A DNA stretch of 64,000 nucleotides. Source: Lachnospiraceae bacterium (GTDB lineage Bacteria; Bacillota; Clostridia; Lachnospirales; Lachnospiraceae). This document shows, piece after piece, positions 53,977 to 63,537 of this stretch. Numbering within the stretch: the first letter of the stretch is position 1; the number at the start of each line of letters is the position of its first letter. The notes under the pieces were generated by a model. The model saw nothing but the letters and a program-made list of their open reading frames with translations. It did not search any database and was not told the DNA's origin. The DNA lies in NCBI GenBank assembly GCA_015057625.1, contig SVDZ01000002.1, forward strand, positions 128,865 to 192,864, in the 5' to 3' direction. Position numbers and translations under genes: made by a program.

Positions 53977-55713
53977 TTACTTAATCTCTTCAATTCCTGA
54001 TATATCAGGTGAAATTGCCATTGAATAATTGGTATGATATATTACAAAACCAGGCATGGCACCGGCTACTTTTTTGACGTTCTTTCTCATGGTGTAATCA
54101 ATTTCAACTTTTTCCTGACCGCTTCCTTTTGAAAAATGAGCGGCAAGGCGGGCTGCTTCTTCAAATACGATATCCGGAAGTTCATCGCCGTTAGTTTTAA
54201 CAATGACGTGTGAGCCGGGGAATGCCTTTGAGTGGAACCACCAGTCGCCGCCATTTGCTACTTTAAATGTGAGTTCTTCGTTTTGGATATTGTTTTTGCC
54301 CACATACATGTGGTAGCCTCCGGTTGAAATGAAGTGAAGCGGTTTGCTCTTAAAACGCTCTTTTTTGTTGGTTGAACGTTTCTTGATGTAACCGGTCTGA
54401 ACTAATTCATTTTTGATTTCCTTGAGGTCGGTTTCGTTCTGGGCAATATCCAGAGAAACGCTTATGGTTTCAAGATAATCGATAGATGCTTTTGTCTCAA
54501 GAACAATAGATGAGAGTGCATCTCCGGTTCTTTTCAGCTTGGCATATTTATCAAAATACTTCTTTGCATTTTCTATAGGAGTGAGAGTTGGATCCAAAGG
54601 GATTTTAACCGTCTCACCGGTGTAAAAGTTTTCGCATTCACATTCTTTAGAACCTGCTTCAACAGAATAACCGTAAGTTGTAAGCAGTTCTCCGTAAACT
54701 TTATATTTGTCCTTTTTTTCTGTGTCTTTCAATTGCTTGAGCTGAAGGGCATATTTTTTATTGTCCTTCTCAAGAGCAGTGTTGACGATACGTCTTAAAT
54801 CAAAGGACTTCTGCTTGATACGAGTAGACTCGTTTTTCTTCTTATAAAAAGATTCAAGCAACTCACTCATACTGTCAAAGGAAATTTCGTTGCAGTCGGC
54901 GTAACAAAGTAGAGGAAAAGCATTGAACTCAACATATGAGCCATCCTTTTCATAAATAACAGGAGAAAACTCTCCTGACTTAACAATGCCAATAATCTTT
55001 GCAAAATTGCTCCAGATTAAATCCTTTGCACCGTCTTCGATAACAGTTGCAGGAAGTGAAGAGTCAACATTGGCTCTGTAACAAATCTCTTCAGCAATAA
55101 CAGGACTGATACCGGTAAGTGAAGTGTAGATTGCTTTAGATAAATTACATGCCTTAGAATATATAACTGTATCAAAAGCAGTCCTGTCAACAGTTAGTGG
55201 ATTTTCTTTATTCATTGTATCCGGAATAAAATATTCTCTACCGGGAAGAACCTGTCTGACTGAACTCATCACAGAGGAAATATGTTTAATGCTGTCTACT
55301 ATCATATTCTTGTCATCACAGAAAATGATGTTACTGTGTTTGCCCATAAGTTCTATAATAAGGTGCTTAATACACACATCACCCATCTCATCTAAATGCT
55401 GTAACTCAAAATCTATAATTCGCTCAAGCCCCGGCTGTTTAATAGAAACAATACGACCGCTGTTGATATGCTTTCTCAAAAGCATACAAAAATTAGGTGC
55501 AGTCATGGGACTTGGTTTTGCCTCGTTAGTGAAATAGGCAAGAGGAAGAGAAGCGTTTACAGATAATAACATCTTATATTGCGACTTGTTTGCCTTAAAA
55601 GTAATCATAAGTTCGTCAGATTCAGTCTGAGCTATTTTATATATACGACCTTCGTCTAATGTTTTGTTAAATTCGCTAATTAAACTGCTGACAGTAATTC
55701 CGTCGAATGCCAT
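53977..55713 (-). CDS. rqcH: Rqc2/NFACT homologue RqcH (fibronectin-binding-like protein)
   Basis: This 578-residue protein rescues stalled 50S subunits by adding C-terminal alanine tails. The NFACT-N domain starts MAFDGITVSSLISEFNKTL and includes the LIIELMGKHSNIIFCDD strand. A helical middle (about 300-430) with coiled coil follows, then the NFACT-R domain with GGYHMYVGKNNIQNEELTF and DWWFHSKAFPGSHV. In the conserved acid-Arg pair of NFACT-N this copy reads LERII, a Glu where many homologues have Asp. It is a single gene with its own promoter on the minus strand. Older annotations call it fibronectin-binding protein A. Confidence 0.93.
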   Translation of the reverse strand: MAFDGITVSSLISEFNKTLDEGRIYKIAQTESDELMITFKANKSQYKMLLSVNASLPLAYFTNEAKPSPMTAPNFCMLLRKHINSGRIVSIKQPGLERIIDFELQHLDEMGDVCIKHLIIELMGKHSNIIFCDDKNMIVDSIKHISSVMSSVRQVLPGREYFIPDTMNKENPLTVDRTAFDTVIYSKACNLSKAIYTSLTGISPVIAEEICYRANVDSSLPATVIEDGAKDLIWSNFAKIIGIVKSGEFSPVIYEKDGSYVEFNAFPLLCYADCNEISFDSMSELLESFYKKKNESTRIKQKSFDLRRIVNTALEKDNKKYALQLKQLKDTEKKDKYKVYGELLTTYGYSVEAGSKECECENFYTGETVKIPLDPTLTPIENAKKYFDKYAKLKRTGDALSSIVLETKASIDYLETISVSLDIAQNETDLKEIKNELVQTGYIKKRSTNKKERFKSKPLHFISTGGYHMYVGKNNIQNEELTFKVANGGDWWFHSKAFPGSHVIVKTNGDELPDIVFEEAARLAAHFSKGSGQEKVEIDYTMRKNVKKVAGAMPGFVIYHTNYSMAISPDISGIEEIK

Positions 55714-55753
55714 AGTACTACATCCTTTCTATTTTCGAAAATAATCTCTGTTA

Positions 55754-55782
55754 ATTGTATTATCTAATGAAGAGATAGTCAA
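55754..55782 (-). promoter_or_regulatory. Promoter of rqcH
   Basis: On the minus strand TTGACT (55782-55777), a 17-bp spacer and TACAAT (55759-55754) lie about 40 bp before the start codon. Confidence 0.7.
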
Positions 55783-55818
55783 TCCATCCGTAAGTTTGTA
55801 AAAATGTTTTTAATTAAA

Positions 55819-55923
55819 ATGCATAAATGCAAAATATATGCAAAAAAATATGCAAAAAAGGAAAAATATTCACATAAAAACAGATTTTTATGCATAAAAA
55901 TGATTTTATTATGTTGCATAAAT
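55819..55923. promoter_or_regulatory. Cluster of ATGCA/TGCAT motifs before the protease gene
   Basis: Six ATGCA- or TGCAT-containing words lie within 105 bp. Among them is a perfect 18-bp palindrome ATTTTTATGCATAAAAAT at 55884-55901. The spacing and symmetry suggest operator sites for a dimeric regulator acting on the secreted protease gene. Confidence 0.5.
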
Positions 55924-55932
55924 GAGCTTTAT

Positions 55933-55963
55933 TTGATAGTTTCTTTTGTGGTAACTTTATAAT
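55933..55963 (+). promoter_or_regulatory. Promoter of the secreted protease gene
   Basis: A perfect -10 TATAAT (55958-55963) lies 27 bp before the start codon. The best -35, TTGATA (55933-55938), is 19 bp away, which is long, so the promoter may need an activator. Confidence 0.5.
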
Positions 55964-55990
55964 GTTTTTATTTTTTGAAAGGGTAAAACG

Positions 55991-58900
55991 ATGAGAAAAC
56001 AAAAAATCTTAAGTTTGGCACTTAGCGTAGTATTAGGTGTCTCATTGTGCGGATTTAACTATGTCAGCACAACCAAAGAAATTAGTGGGGAAACTGAGAA
56101 TGTAAAACTTAAGGTTGAGGCAAAGAAATCTGTTTTTGATGAAATTGAAAAGACAGATATCGGGGAAGATGAGCTTAACAAAATTGCAGATTTAGCACTT
56201 ACAGACGGTAAGAAGACTGCAGAGAAAGTTAATGCTTATACAAATGATACAGATTATGAAGCGGCTCTTAATTATGCATTGACTTCATATTACAAAACTG
56301 AAAAGTTTGATGAGATGGATTCATTCGAAGCTGAACTTGATTCTAGAGCAGATGAGATTGTAAAAGGATATGAAGATGCGGCAGAAGAGAGAGCTGAAGG
56401 AACAAAGAATGGTTTTGAACCTGGAGTTGTTCTTGCATTATTTAAAGATGATACAACAAAGAAGGAAATGGAAGCTGTTTGTGAAGCAGGGTTCGGAGAA
56501 ATTAAGAATTCATATGAAAACTTTGACGGAACTTATACAGCGGAAATTAACATTTCACTTGGGCAGACAGTAGATGCTGCATCTGATTTCTATAGTGGCT
56601 TCAGTATTATAAAAGCAGCAGATGGAAATGATTTTATGGTTCCTGCCGGAAAGCCTGCAAAGAAAGTTTTGTATGATCCGCAGGTGGCTAATCAGTATTA
56701 CCTTAATACACTCGAGTGTGTAGAGGCATGGGATTATGTTCATTCACATGAGCATAACAAAGTAAAAGTTGGTGTTATTGATACAGGTGTTAATGTGAAT
56801 ATTCATGATATTCAAAACAGAATTTCTCCATTATCTATAGATGCGATGGGTGAAGAGATAATACCTTTATCAGAGTCAGCAGAGCCGTTTGTAGATAATC
56901 ATGGAACAAGTGTATCAGCTGTCATTTGTGGAGAAGCAGATGGAGTGGGAATGGCAGGTGTGGCAAGTTGTTATGATAACTCAATTGTTGATATTATAGC
57001 AGTTCAGGCAGGATATTATGATACTAATTATGAGAAAACTTTAATTAGTACCAGTGCGATAACTAAGGGATTAAATTATTGTGTTCAAAATGGAGTTAAT
57101 GTTATTAATGCAAGTTATGGTTCAACATATTCTAACTCAGTTCAGGAAGAAATGTACCGAAGTGTAGCAAATGCCGGAGTGATAATTGTAGCTGCCGGAG
57201 GAAATGATAATATTGACCAGTCACATTATCCATCAGACTATCCTTTTGTATTAGGAGTAGCTGCTACGGATAGTAATAACAGAGCAACAAGTTTTACAAA
57301 TTATGGACCTCTTAAGGATATTTGTGCGCCGGGACAGGGAATTCTTTCATGCATGGAGGATGGAAGAATTGACTTGGTTGATGGAACATCTTTTGCATCA
57401 CCAATTGTAGCCGGTGTTGTAGCCATGATGTATTCAATGGATAATTCACTTACATTTAATCAGATAAAATCAATTCTTCAACAGACAGCATCTCCTCTGG
57501 ATGATCCGGAATCAAAGTATCTTCCATATGGAATTGTTAATGCATATGAAGCTGTTAAGGCTGTTGGTGGTACACCAAAAAATAATGTTGAGCCCGTTTC
57601 AACAAAGCCTTGGGTTGAAGAGCCGACAGTTGAAGAGGTTAGTGGCTTTATTGTAATTGGTGGATGGAATACTTTGACGGCAATGTGGACTCCAACGCAG
57701 TTACAGCAAGATCTTGGCTATACTTACAATGTTTATGTAAATGGTATTTTGAAATATGAAAATACTACAACAGCTGCTTTTACGATGAACAGAATTATTG
57801 CCGGAGGATATGTTGTTACTGTTAAGAGTGTATATATGGGATATGAGTCAGAAGGTGTATCAAAGTATGTAAATGTACGTGGAGATACATACTTACCTGA
57901 AACAACTTCAGTAGTTGAAACTACAACAGCAAATAATTATGTTACTGCGGCACCGGGATGGAATAATTTGCCATATTGGTCATTATATGTTGCAGACGGA
58001 TGGGCAGGAAACCCACAGGCACAGTATATCGACGGTAATTCATATGATAGTTTCAAGTTGAAGATTGATAACGGATGCAGTGAAATGTGGGCTATCCAGT
58101 TGAAGACAAATGAACTTCCTGTAGATGCAGGTTCTGAGTATCAGTGCAGAGTTAATATTAATTCAAAGAATATTTCGTCGAGTGTAAGAATCAAAGATGA
58201 TAAGTCTGGTACTGAAAACTTTGTGTCATTGAGACAGGGAGCAAACACTGTAGTTCTTAACTTCACAGCCACATCTTCAACAGCACAGATTTTCTTTGAT
58301 TTTGGTATGGCACCACCAAATACAGAATATGAAATCACTTCTTTCGAATTAAATAAAGTAGGAGAAGAGACAACAACAATTCAGGAAACAACAACAATTC
58401 AGGAAACAACAACAGTTCAGGAGACTACTACATTCGAAGAGCCTACAACACAGCAGGCACAGTATGTAAATGCAAACGGTGGCTGGAATGATGCAGGTTC
58501 GTGGGATGTATATCAGGCAGAAGGCTGGGGAAATAATCCTGAAGTTAGTTACAAAGTTTCACCAACAATCTATAATTTTGGATTGAAGGTAAATAAAGCA
58601 TCAGGTTCTGATTGGGCTATTCAGGCTAGAACAGATGAGTTTACTCAGGAAGCTGGAGCTGATTACCGTTGCAGAATTGTAATTAATTCAAATATTGCTG
58701 CAAATAACCTTAGATACAAAGAAGACAGAACAGGAGAAGAAATGTTCTTTAATCTTGTTCCTGGATTAAATGAAATTTTCCTTGAATACTCATCACTTGG
58801 AACAGCACAGTTCTATCTTGATTTAGGAACAGCGCCTCAGGGACTTGAGATTGAAGTAACTGATTTTACAAATGCAATAAAAGCATCTGCACCAGCAGAC

Positions 58901-59299
58901 AGAAATCTTGCTCTTGGAAAAGCAGTTACAGCGTCAAGTGAAGAAGACGAAAATACATTGGCACAGTATGTAGTTGATGGAGATGCAACTACAAGATGGT
59001 CATCTCAGTGGGCAGATAATCAGTGGATTATGGTTGACTTGGGTGATATATATTTAGTAAATTCTGTAGCCCTTGATTGGGAAGCAGCATACAGCGATAA
59101 CTATTCTTTCTATTCTTCATATGATGGTATTCAGTGGGCGGCAGTTAAACATCAGACAATAGATCATGCAGGAAAGATAGTTACAGATTTAGGTGACTTT
59201 GCAAGATACATTAAAGTTGAATTTAATCATAGAGCCACACCTTACGGATGTTCATTGTATGAACTTGAAGTATGGGGAAGAGAAAGAGTTCTTAATTAA
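55991..59299 (+). CDS. Secreted S8 (subtilisin-like) serine protease with C-terminal binding domains
   Basis: This 1102-residue protein has a signal peptide (about 1-25) and a pro-region (about 40-240). The peptidase domain has D264 in VGVIDTGVN, H304 in NHGTSVSAV, the oxyanion Asn near 405 in AAGGNDN and S467 in DGTSFASPIVAG. A fibronectin-like segment (about 545-635) follows, then two related ~140-residue beta domains (about 650-785 and 830-965) of carbohydrate-binding character, separated by a Thr/Glu linker (794-825, TTTIQE repeats). An F5/8 type C domain (about 970-1100) ends the chain. No sortase or SLH anchor is present. It probably acts outside the cell on protein or glycoprotein; the substrate is unknown. 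Confidence 0.92.
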   Translation: MRKQKILSLALSVVLGVSLCGFNYVSTTKEISGETENVKLKVEAKKSVFDEIEKTDIGEDELNKIADLALTDGKKTAEKVNAYTNDTDYEAALNYALTSYYKTEKFDEMDSFEAELDSRADEIVKGYEDAAEERAEGTKNGFEPGVVLALFKDDTTKKEMEAVCEAGFGEIKNSYENFDGTYTAEINISLGQTVDAASDFYSGFSIIKAADGNDFMVPAGKPAKKVLYDPQVANQYYLNTLECVEAWDYVHSHEHNKVKVGVIDTGVNVNIHDIQNRISPLSIDAMGEEIIPLSESAEPFVDNHGTSVSAVICGEADGVGMAGVASCYDNSIVDIIAVQAGYYDTNYEKTLISTSAITKGLNYCVQNGVNVINASYGSTYSNSVQEEMYRSVANAGVIIVAAGGNDNIDQSHYPSDYPFVLGVAATDSNNRATSFTNYGPLKDICAPGQGILSCMEDGRIDLVDGTSFASPIVAGVVAMMYSMDNSLTFNQIKSILQQTASPLDDPESKYLPYGIVNAYEAVKAVGGTPKNNVEPVSTKPWVEEPTVEEVSGFIVIGGWNTLTAMWTPTQLQQDLGYTYNVYVNGILKYENTTTAAFTMNRIIAGGYVVTVKSVYMGYESEGVSKYVNVRGDTYLPETTSVVETTTANNYVTAAPGWNNLPYWSLYVADGWAGNPQAQYIDGNSYDSFKLKIDNGCSEMWAIQLKTNELPVDAGSEYQCRVNINSKNISSSVRIKDDKSGTENFVSLRQGANTVVLNFTATSSTAQIFFDFGMAPPNTEYEITSFELNKVGEETTTIQETTTIQETTTVQETTTFEEPTTQQAQYVNANGGWNDAGSWDVYQAEGWGNNPEVSYKVSPTIYNFGLKVNKASGSDWAIQARTDEFTQEAGADYRCRIVINSNIAANNLRYKEDRTGEEMFFNLVPGLNEIFLEYSSLGTAQFYLDLGTAPQGLEIEVTDFTNAIKASAPADRNLALGKAVTASSEEDENTLAQYVVDGDATTRWSSQWADNQWIMVDLGDIYLVNSVALDWEAAYSDNYSFYSSYDGIQWAAVKHQTIDHAGKIVTDLGDFARYIKVEFNHRATPYGCSLYELEVWGRERVLN

Positions 59300-59356
59300 T
59301 ATTAATAGTAGTAATTATTAACAGAAATCATTATTATCATAATTAAGTGAATTTGA

Positions 59357-59414
59357 AAAATCCTTGTGACCGTTATTTCTGCAAAAGCAGATGACTGTGT
59401 CACAAGGATTTTAT
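59357..59414 (+). terminator. Intrinsic terminator after the protease gene
   Basis: AAAATCCTTGTGAC (59357-59370) pairs with GTCACAAGGATTTT (59399-59412), with an internal TCTGC-AAAA-GCAGA hairpin. T residues close it. Confidence 0.9.
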
Positions 59415-59584
59415 TCATTTATTAAGGAAAATAATCCGTTGTCATAACTATCTTGACGGTGATTTATAAATGAATTATAATAAAGTGATTATTTGTGTTC
59501 ATTATCTATATTGAAATACAGGTTATCATTGGTTTTAGAAACTCAAAAAAACATAGCATTTTATTGAATACCAGGGGTGATTTA

Positions 59585-60463
59585 ATGATAAACAGTATGA
59601 CGGGTTTTGGCAGATGTGAAGTGTCAAAGGATGGAAAGAAAATTACTGTGGAAATGAAATCTGTTAACCACAGATATTTGGAACTTAACATCAAGATGCC
59701 AAAGAAGTTTAATTTTATTGAGAGTGAAATTAGAAACAAGGTTAAGAAGTACCTCGAAAGAGGAAAAGTTGATATTTTTGTTTCATATGAGAACCTTACA
59801 GAGGGAGATGTCAGTCTCAAATATAACAAAGCTCTTGCAAAAGAATATTATGATTTGTATAAGACTATCGGTGAGGATTTTGAGGTTGAGCTTAAGCTTG
59901 ACAGCAATGTAATTGCCAGAAGTCCTGAAGTTATTATGATGGAAGAGCAGAATGAGGATGAAGAGATTCTGACAGAATTGTTACTTTCAGCAATTCAGGG
60001 AGCTTGTGAGAAGATGGTTGAGACTCGTAACAAAGAAGGAGAACATCTCAAACAGGATTTGCTTGGTAAACTTGAGGAGATTCTTGAGATTGTTGATTTC
60101 TTAAAAGAGAGATCACCTCAGATTGTTCAGGAATATCGTGAAAAAATCACTGCAAAGATTGAGGAACTTCTCGACAACAATCAGATTGATGAGTCAAGAA
60201 TTGCACAGGAAGTTATTATTTTTGCGGATAAGATTTGCATAGATGAAGAGATTGTCAGACTTGAGAGTCATGTGAAAGCTATGAGAGATTCTCTGAATGC
60301 CGGTGGTGCAGTGGGGAGAAAGCTTGACTTTATTGCCCAGGAGATGAACAGAGAGGCTAACACAACGTTGTCAAAAACAACAGATGTGGAGATTTCTAAC
60401 AGAGCCATTAAGTTAAAGACAGATATTGAAAAGGTTAGAGAGCAGATTCAGAATATTGAATAA
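59585..60463 (+). CDS. YicC/YloC family endoribonuclease
   Basis: This 292-residue protein starts MINSMTGFGRCEVSKDGKK, the nearly invariant opening of the YicC family, and ends with the DUF1732 region holding GRKLDFIAQEMNREANTTLSK. Homologues are reported to be RNases. I chose ATG 59585, with AGGGGTGA upstream, over an in-frame start 30 codons earlier that adds unrelated sequence. It is followed after 20 bp by gmk. In many Firmicutes remA (DUF370) lies between yicC and gmk; here it is absent. Confidence 0.93.
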   Translation: MINSMTGFGRCEVSKDGKKITVEMKSVNHRYLELNIKMPKKFNFIESEIRNKVKKYLERGKVDIFVSYENLTEGDVSLKYNKALAKEYYDLYKTIGEDFEVELKLDSNVIARSPEVIMMEEQNEDEEILTELLLSAIQGACEKMVETRNKEGEHLKQDLLGKLEEILEIVDFLKERSPQIVQEYREKITAKIEELLDNNQIDESRIAQEVIIFADKICIDEEIVRLESHVKAMRDSLNAGGAVGRKLDFIAQEMNREANTTLSKTTDVEISNRAIKLKTDIEKVREQIQNIE

Positions 60464-60483
60464 TCATATACAAGGAGGCAGTC

Positions 60484-61113
60484 ATGGAAAAGGGAAAATT
60501 GATTATTATTTCCGGTTTTTCAGGTGTTGGGAAAGGAACAGTAGTAAAGAGTCTTACTGAGAAGTATGATGATTGTGTTGTTTCTGTTTCGGCAACAACA
60601 AGAAACCCAAGAGAGGGAGAGGTTGATGGAAAGCATTATTTTTTCAAAACCAGAGATGAGTTTGAAAAGATGATTGAAGAGGATAAATTACTCGAACATG
60701 CTGAATATGTAGGGAATTACTATGGAACACCAAATGATTTTGTTACAGATAATCTCAACAAGGGCAATCATGTTATTCTTGAGATTGAAGTACAGGGTGC
60801 TCTCAAAGTAAAAGATAAAGTGGCTGATGCCAAATCAATTTTCATACTTCCGCCAAGTTCAAAGGCGCTTAAGGACAGACTTGTTGGAAGAGGAACTGAA
60901 AAAGAAGATGTCATCAATGAACGTCTTAAAAGAGCATCTGAAGAAACAGATCTCATTGGAAACTATGATTATTATGTTGTAAATGATACAATCGATGAAT
61001 GTGTTCAGGATATCAGAGATATTATCGATGGCAACTTTAATAATGAGCTCGGACAGAGCTTTATAAATCAAGTAAAAGAAGAAGTTAAATTATTTTCGAA
61101 AGGAGAACAGTAA
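60484..61113 (+). CDS. gmk: Guanylate kinase
   Basis: This 209-residue kinase phosphorylates GMP to GDP with ATP. The P-loop is ISGFSGVGKGTVV, followed by the GMP-binding SVSATTRNPREGEVDG and the EHAEYVGNYYGTP segment. Its product feeds GTP and ppGpp pools. It is coupled to yicC and to rpoZ (one base apart), a conserved Firmicute cluster. Confidence 0.96.
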   Translation: MEKGKLIIISGFSGVGKGTVVKSLTEKYDDCVVSVSATTRNPREGEVDGKHYFFKTRDEFEKMIEEDKLLEHAEYVGNYYGTPNDFVTDNLNKGNHVILEIEVQGALKVKDKVADAKSIFILPPSSKALKDRLVGRGTEKEDVINERLKRASEETDLIGNYDYYVVNDTIDECVQDIRDIIDGNFNNELGQSFINQVKEEVKLFSKGEQ

Positions 61114-61114
61114 T

Positions 61115-61357
61115 ATGTTACACCCATCTTATACAGATTTAATGGCAGTAGTAAACAGTGATGTTGAGGAGGGCGAACAGCCGGTAGTACAGAGTAGATA
61201 CTCAATTGTTATGGCAACATCAAAGAGAGCACGTCAGATTATTGCAGGTGACGAGCCAATGGTACCTGGAAATGATAAAAAGCCTTTATCTACAGCAGTT
61301 GAGGAATTATACCAGGGCGAACTTAAAATTATCGGAGATGAAGACGAAGAAGAATAA
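61115..61357 (+). CDS. rpoZ: RNA polymerase omega subunit
   Basis: This 80-residue small RNA polymerase subunit aids assembly of the beta' subunit. The family core is SRYSIVMATSKRARQI (about residues 28-43), followed by KPLSTAVEELYQGEL and an acidic tail. AAAGGAG lies inside the end of gmk. A terminator follows at once. Confidence 0.94.
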   Translation: MLHPSYTDLMAVVNSDVEEGEQPVVQSRYSIVMATSKRARQIIAGDEPMVPGNDKKPLSTAVEELYQGELKIIGDEDEEE

Positions 61358-61366
61358 TAAGTCTAA

Positions 61367-61399
61367 ATAAAGGGTTGTCAGAGACGACCCTTTATTTTT
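61367..61399 (+). terminator. Intrinsic terminator after rpoZ
   Basis: ATAAAGGGTTGTC (61367-61379) pairs with GACGACCCTTTAT (61383-61395), one G-T pair, with a 3-base loop and a T run. Confidence 0.92.
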
Positions 61400-61418
61400 G
61401 ATATGGAAGGATTATTAT

Positions 61419-62738
61419 ATGAAGATATTATTTGTGTCTCTTGGATGTGACAAGAATCTTGTGGATTCAGAACATATGCTTGGGTTGCTGAGAAATAAAG
61501 GATATGAATTTACGGATGACGAATACGAGGCAGAGGTGATTGTAGTCAATACCTGCTGTTTTATCGGAGATGCCAAGGAGGAGAGTATTAATACTCTCAT
61601 TGAAATGGGTGCCAGAAAAGAAGATGGCAAATGCAAAGTGCTGATTGCATGTGGATGTCTCGCACAGAGATATGCTAAGGAAATCAGAAACGATATTCCT
61701 GAAGTTGACGTTATTGTCGGAACAACAGCTATCGAAAAAATAGTTGAGGCTATTGATAATTTTAAGGACAAAAAAAACTATATGGAAGACATTGATTATC
61801 TGTCTGCGGCAAATGCCCCAAGAATAGTTTCAACCGGTGGACATTACAGTTACTTAAAGATAGCTGAGGGCTGTGACAAGCATTGTTCGTATTGCATTAT
61901 TCCAAGAGTCAGAGGAAATTTCAGAAGCGTTCCTATGGAATATCTTTTAGAGGAGGCAAAAAAACTTGCTGAATCAGGAGTTAAGGAATTAATCCTTGTG
62001 GCGCAGGAAACTACAATGTATGGAACAGATTTGTACGGTGAGAAGTCGCTTCACAAATTGCTTAAGAAACTTTGTGAGATTGAAAGTCTAGTCTGGATCA
62101 GAGTTCTTTATTGTTATCCGGAGGAAATCTATGATGAACTTTTAGAAGTGATGGCAAGTGAAAATAAGATATGTAAATATATTGATATACCAATTCAGCA
62201 TGCAAGTGACAGAATCTTAAAGAGAATGGGAAGAAGAACCACAAATAAAGATTTAAGAAATGTTGTTTTGAAGCTGAGAGAAAAGGTTCCGGGTATTGTT
62301 ATAAGGACTACTTTGATTTCGGGTTTCCCGGGAGAAACACAGGAAGATCATGAAGAAGTTATGCGCTTTGTTGATGAGATGGAGTTTGACAGACTTGGCG
62401 TGTTTACATATTCTCAGGAGGAGGACACTCCTGCCGCAAGTTTCCCTGATCAGATTGACGAGGACATAAAAGAAGAAAGAAAATATGAAATTATGGAACT
62501 ACAGTCTGAGATAGTGGAAGACAAGGTTAATGAATTAATTGGCAAAGAATTTCTTGCTATTATAGAAGGGAAAATTCCTGATGAAAATGCATATATGGCA
62601 AGAACTTATATGGATATTCCGGGAGTGGACAGCAATGTTTTTGTTATGACAGATGAACAACTTATGACAGGTGATTTTGTCAAAACAAAGATTACAGGCG
62701 CTCTTGAATACGATTTAATCGGAGAGTTGGTTTTGTAA
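61419..62738 (+). CDS. rimO: Ribosomal protein S12 methylthiotransferase
   Basis: This 439-residue radical SAM enzyme methylthiolates an Asp of ribosomal protein S12. The N-terminal UPF0004 domain has cluster ligands C10, C46 and C80; the radical SAM motif is C152-DKH-C156-SY-C159 (EGCDKHCSYCIIPRVRG). A C-terminal TRAM domain (about 375-439) follows. YCYPEEI and FPGETQEDHEEV fit RimO better than MiaB. ATG 61419 has GGAAGGA seven bases upstream and gives the standard KILFVSLGC start. pgsA is next, as in many Firmicutes. Confidence 0.96.
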   Translation: MKILFVSLGCDKNLVDSEHMLGLLRNKGYEFTDDEYEAEVIVVNTCCFIGDAKEESINTLIEMGARKEDGKCKVLIACGCLAQRYAKEIRNDIPEVDVIVGTTAIEKIVEAIDNFKDKKNYMEDIDYLSAANAPRIVSTGGHYSYLKIAEGCDKHCSYCIIPRVRGNFRSVPMEYLLEEAKKLAESGVKELILVAQETTMYGTDLYGEKSLHKLLKKLCEIESLVWIRVLYCYPEEIYDELLEVMASENKICKYIDIPIQHASDRILKRMGRRTTNKDLRNVVLKLREKVPGIVIRTTLISGFPGETQEDHEEVMRFVDEMEFDRLGVFTYSQEEDTPAASFPDQIDEDIKEERKYEIMELQSEIVEDKVNELIGKEFLAIIEGKIPDENAYMARTYMDIPGVDSNVFVMTDEQLMTGDFVKTKITGALEYDLIGELVL

Positions 62739-62829
62739 TAAGAGTGAAAGTGTAAACTATAAAGTGGTAAGTAACCTTAATTAGTAATAATATAAGAAAG
62801 GAAAATGCGGAGGCATTGGAGGTGATAAT

Positions 62830-63396
62830 ATGAATTTACCTAATAAATTAACAGTATTTAGAGTTGTATTGATACCATTTTTTGTTATCGTTATGTTGGC
62901 ACAGCCTTTTGGAGATTTATCTAAATTTGTTGCTGTGGGTATATTTATAGTTGCAAGTCTGACAGATTTTTTAGATGGATACATTGCTAGAAAGCATAAT
63001 CTTGTTTCAAACTTTGGTAAGTTTATGGATCCGCTGGCAGATAAACTGCTTGTTGGCGCAGCAATGATTTGCTTATGTGATGTCACAGGGATTCTTCCGG
63101 TTGCAGGAAAGATTCCGGGATGGATTGTAATCATTATAATAAGTAGAGAATATTTTATCAGCGGCTTTAGAACTATAGCTGCAGACCAGGGATTGGTTCT
63201 CGCTGCAGGTTGGTGGGGAAAGGTAAAAACTGTGTGTCAGATGTTTATGATTATCTTTCTTATTGTAAATTTGAATTTTACTGCATTTAAAGCAATCGAA
63301 GTAATTCTTGTATGGCTTTCACTTTTCTTTACAGTATTCTCTATGATTGACTATGTGGCAAAGAATAGGGAAGTGTTAAAGGATGAGGTAAAATAG
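62830..63396 (+). CDS. pgsA: CDP-diacylglycerol-glycerol-3-phosphate 3-phosphatidyltransferase
   Basis: This 188-residue membrane enzyme makes phosphatidylglycerol phosphate, the precursor of anionic phospholipids. The CDP-alcohol phosphatidyltransferase motif D-G-x2-A-R-x8-G-x3-D-x3-D is complete, from DGYIARKH to GKFMDPLADK (about 54-77). Four to five membrane helices are predicted. It starts MNLPNKLTVFRVVLIPFF as usual, with TGGAGG upstream. Confidence 0.95.
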   Translation: MNLPNKLTVFRVVLIPFFVIVMLAQPFGDLSKFVAVGIFIVASLTDFLDGYIARKHNLVSNFGKFMDPLADKLLVGAAMICLCDVTGILPVAGKIPGWIVIIIISREYFISGFRTIAADQGLVLAAGWWGKVKTVCQMFMIIFLIVNLNFTAFKAIEVILVWLSLFFTVFSMIDYVAKNREVLKDEVK

Positions 63397-63537
63397 AACT
63401 GACTTAATAAAATTAAGTTTTTGGTGTATTTTATTTAATTATATTAAAATTGTATTGATTAAAACTTATTATTATTATATTATTTGTAGTGCTACTCTAA
63501 AAAATAGCGTGGAAATAACATTTTTAGGAGGAAATAT

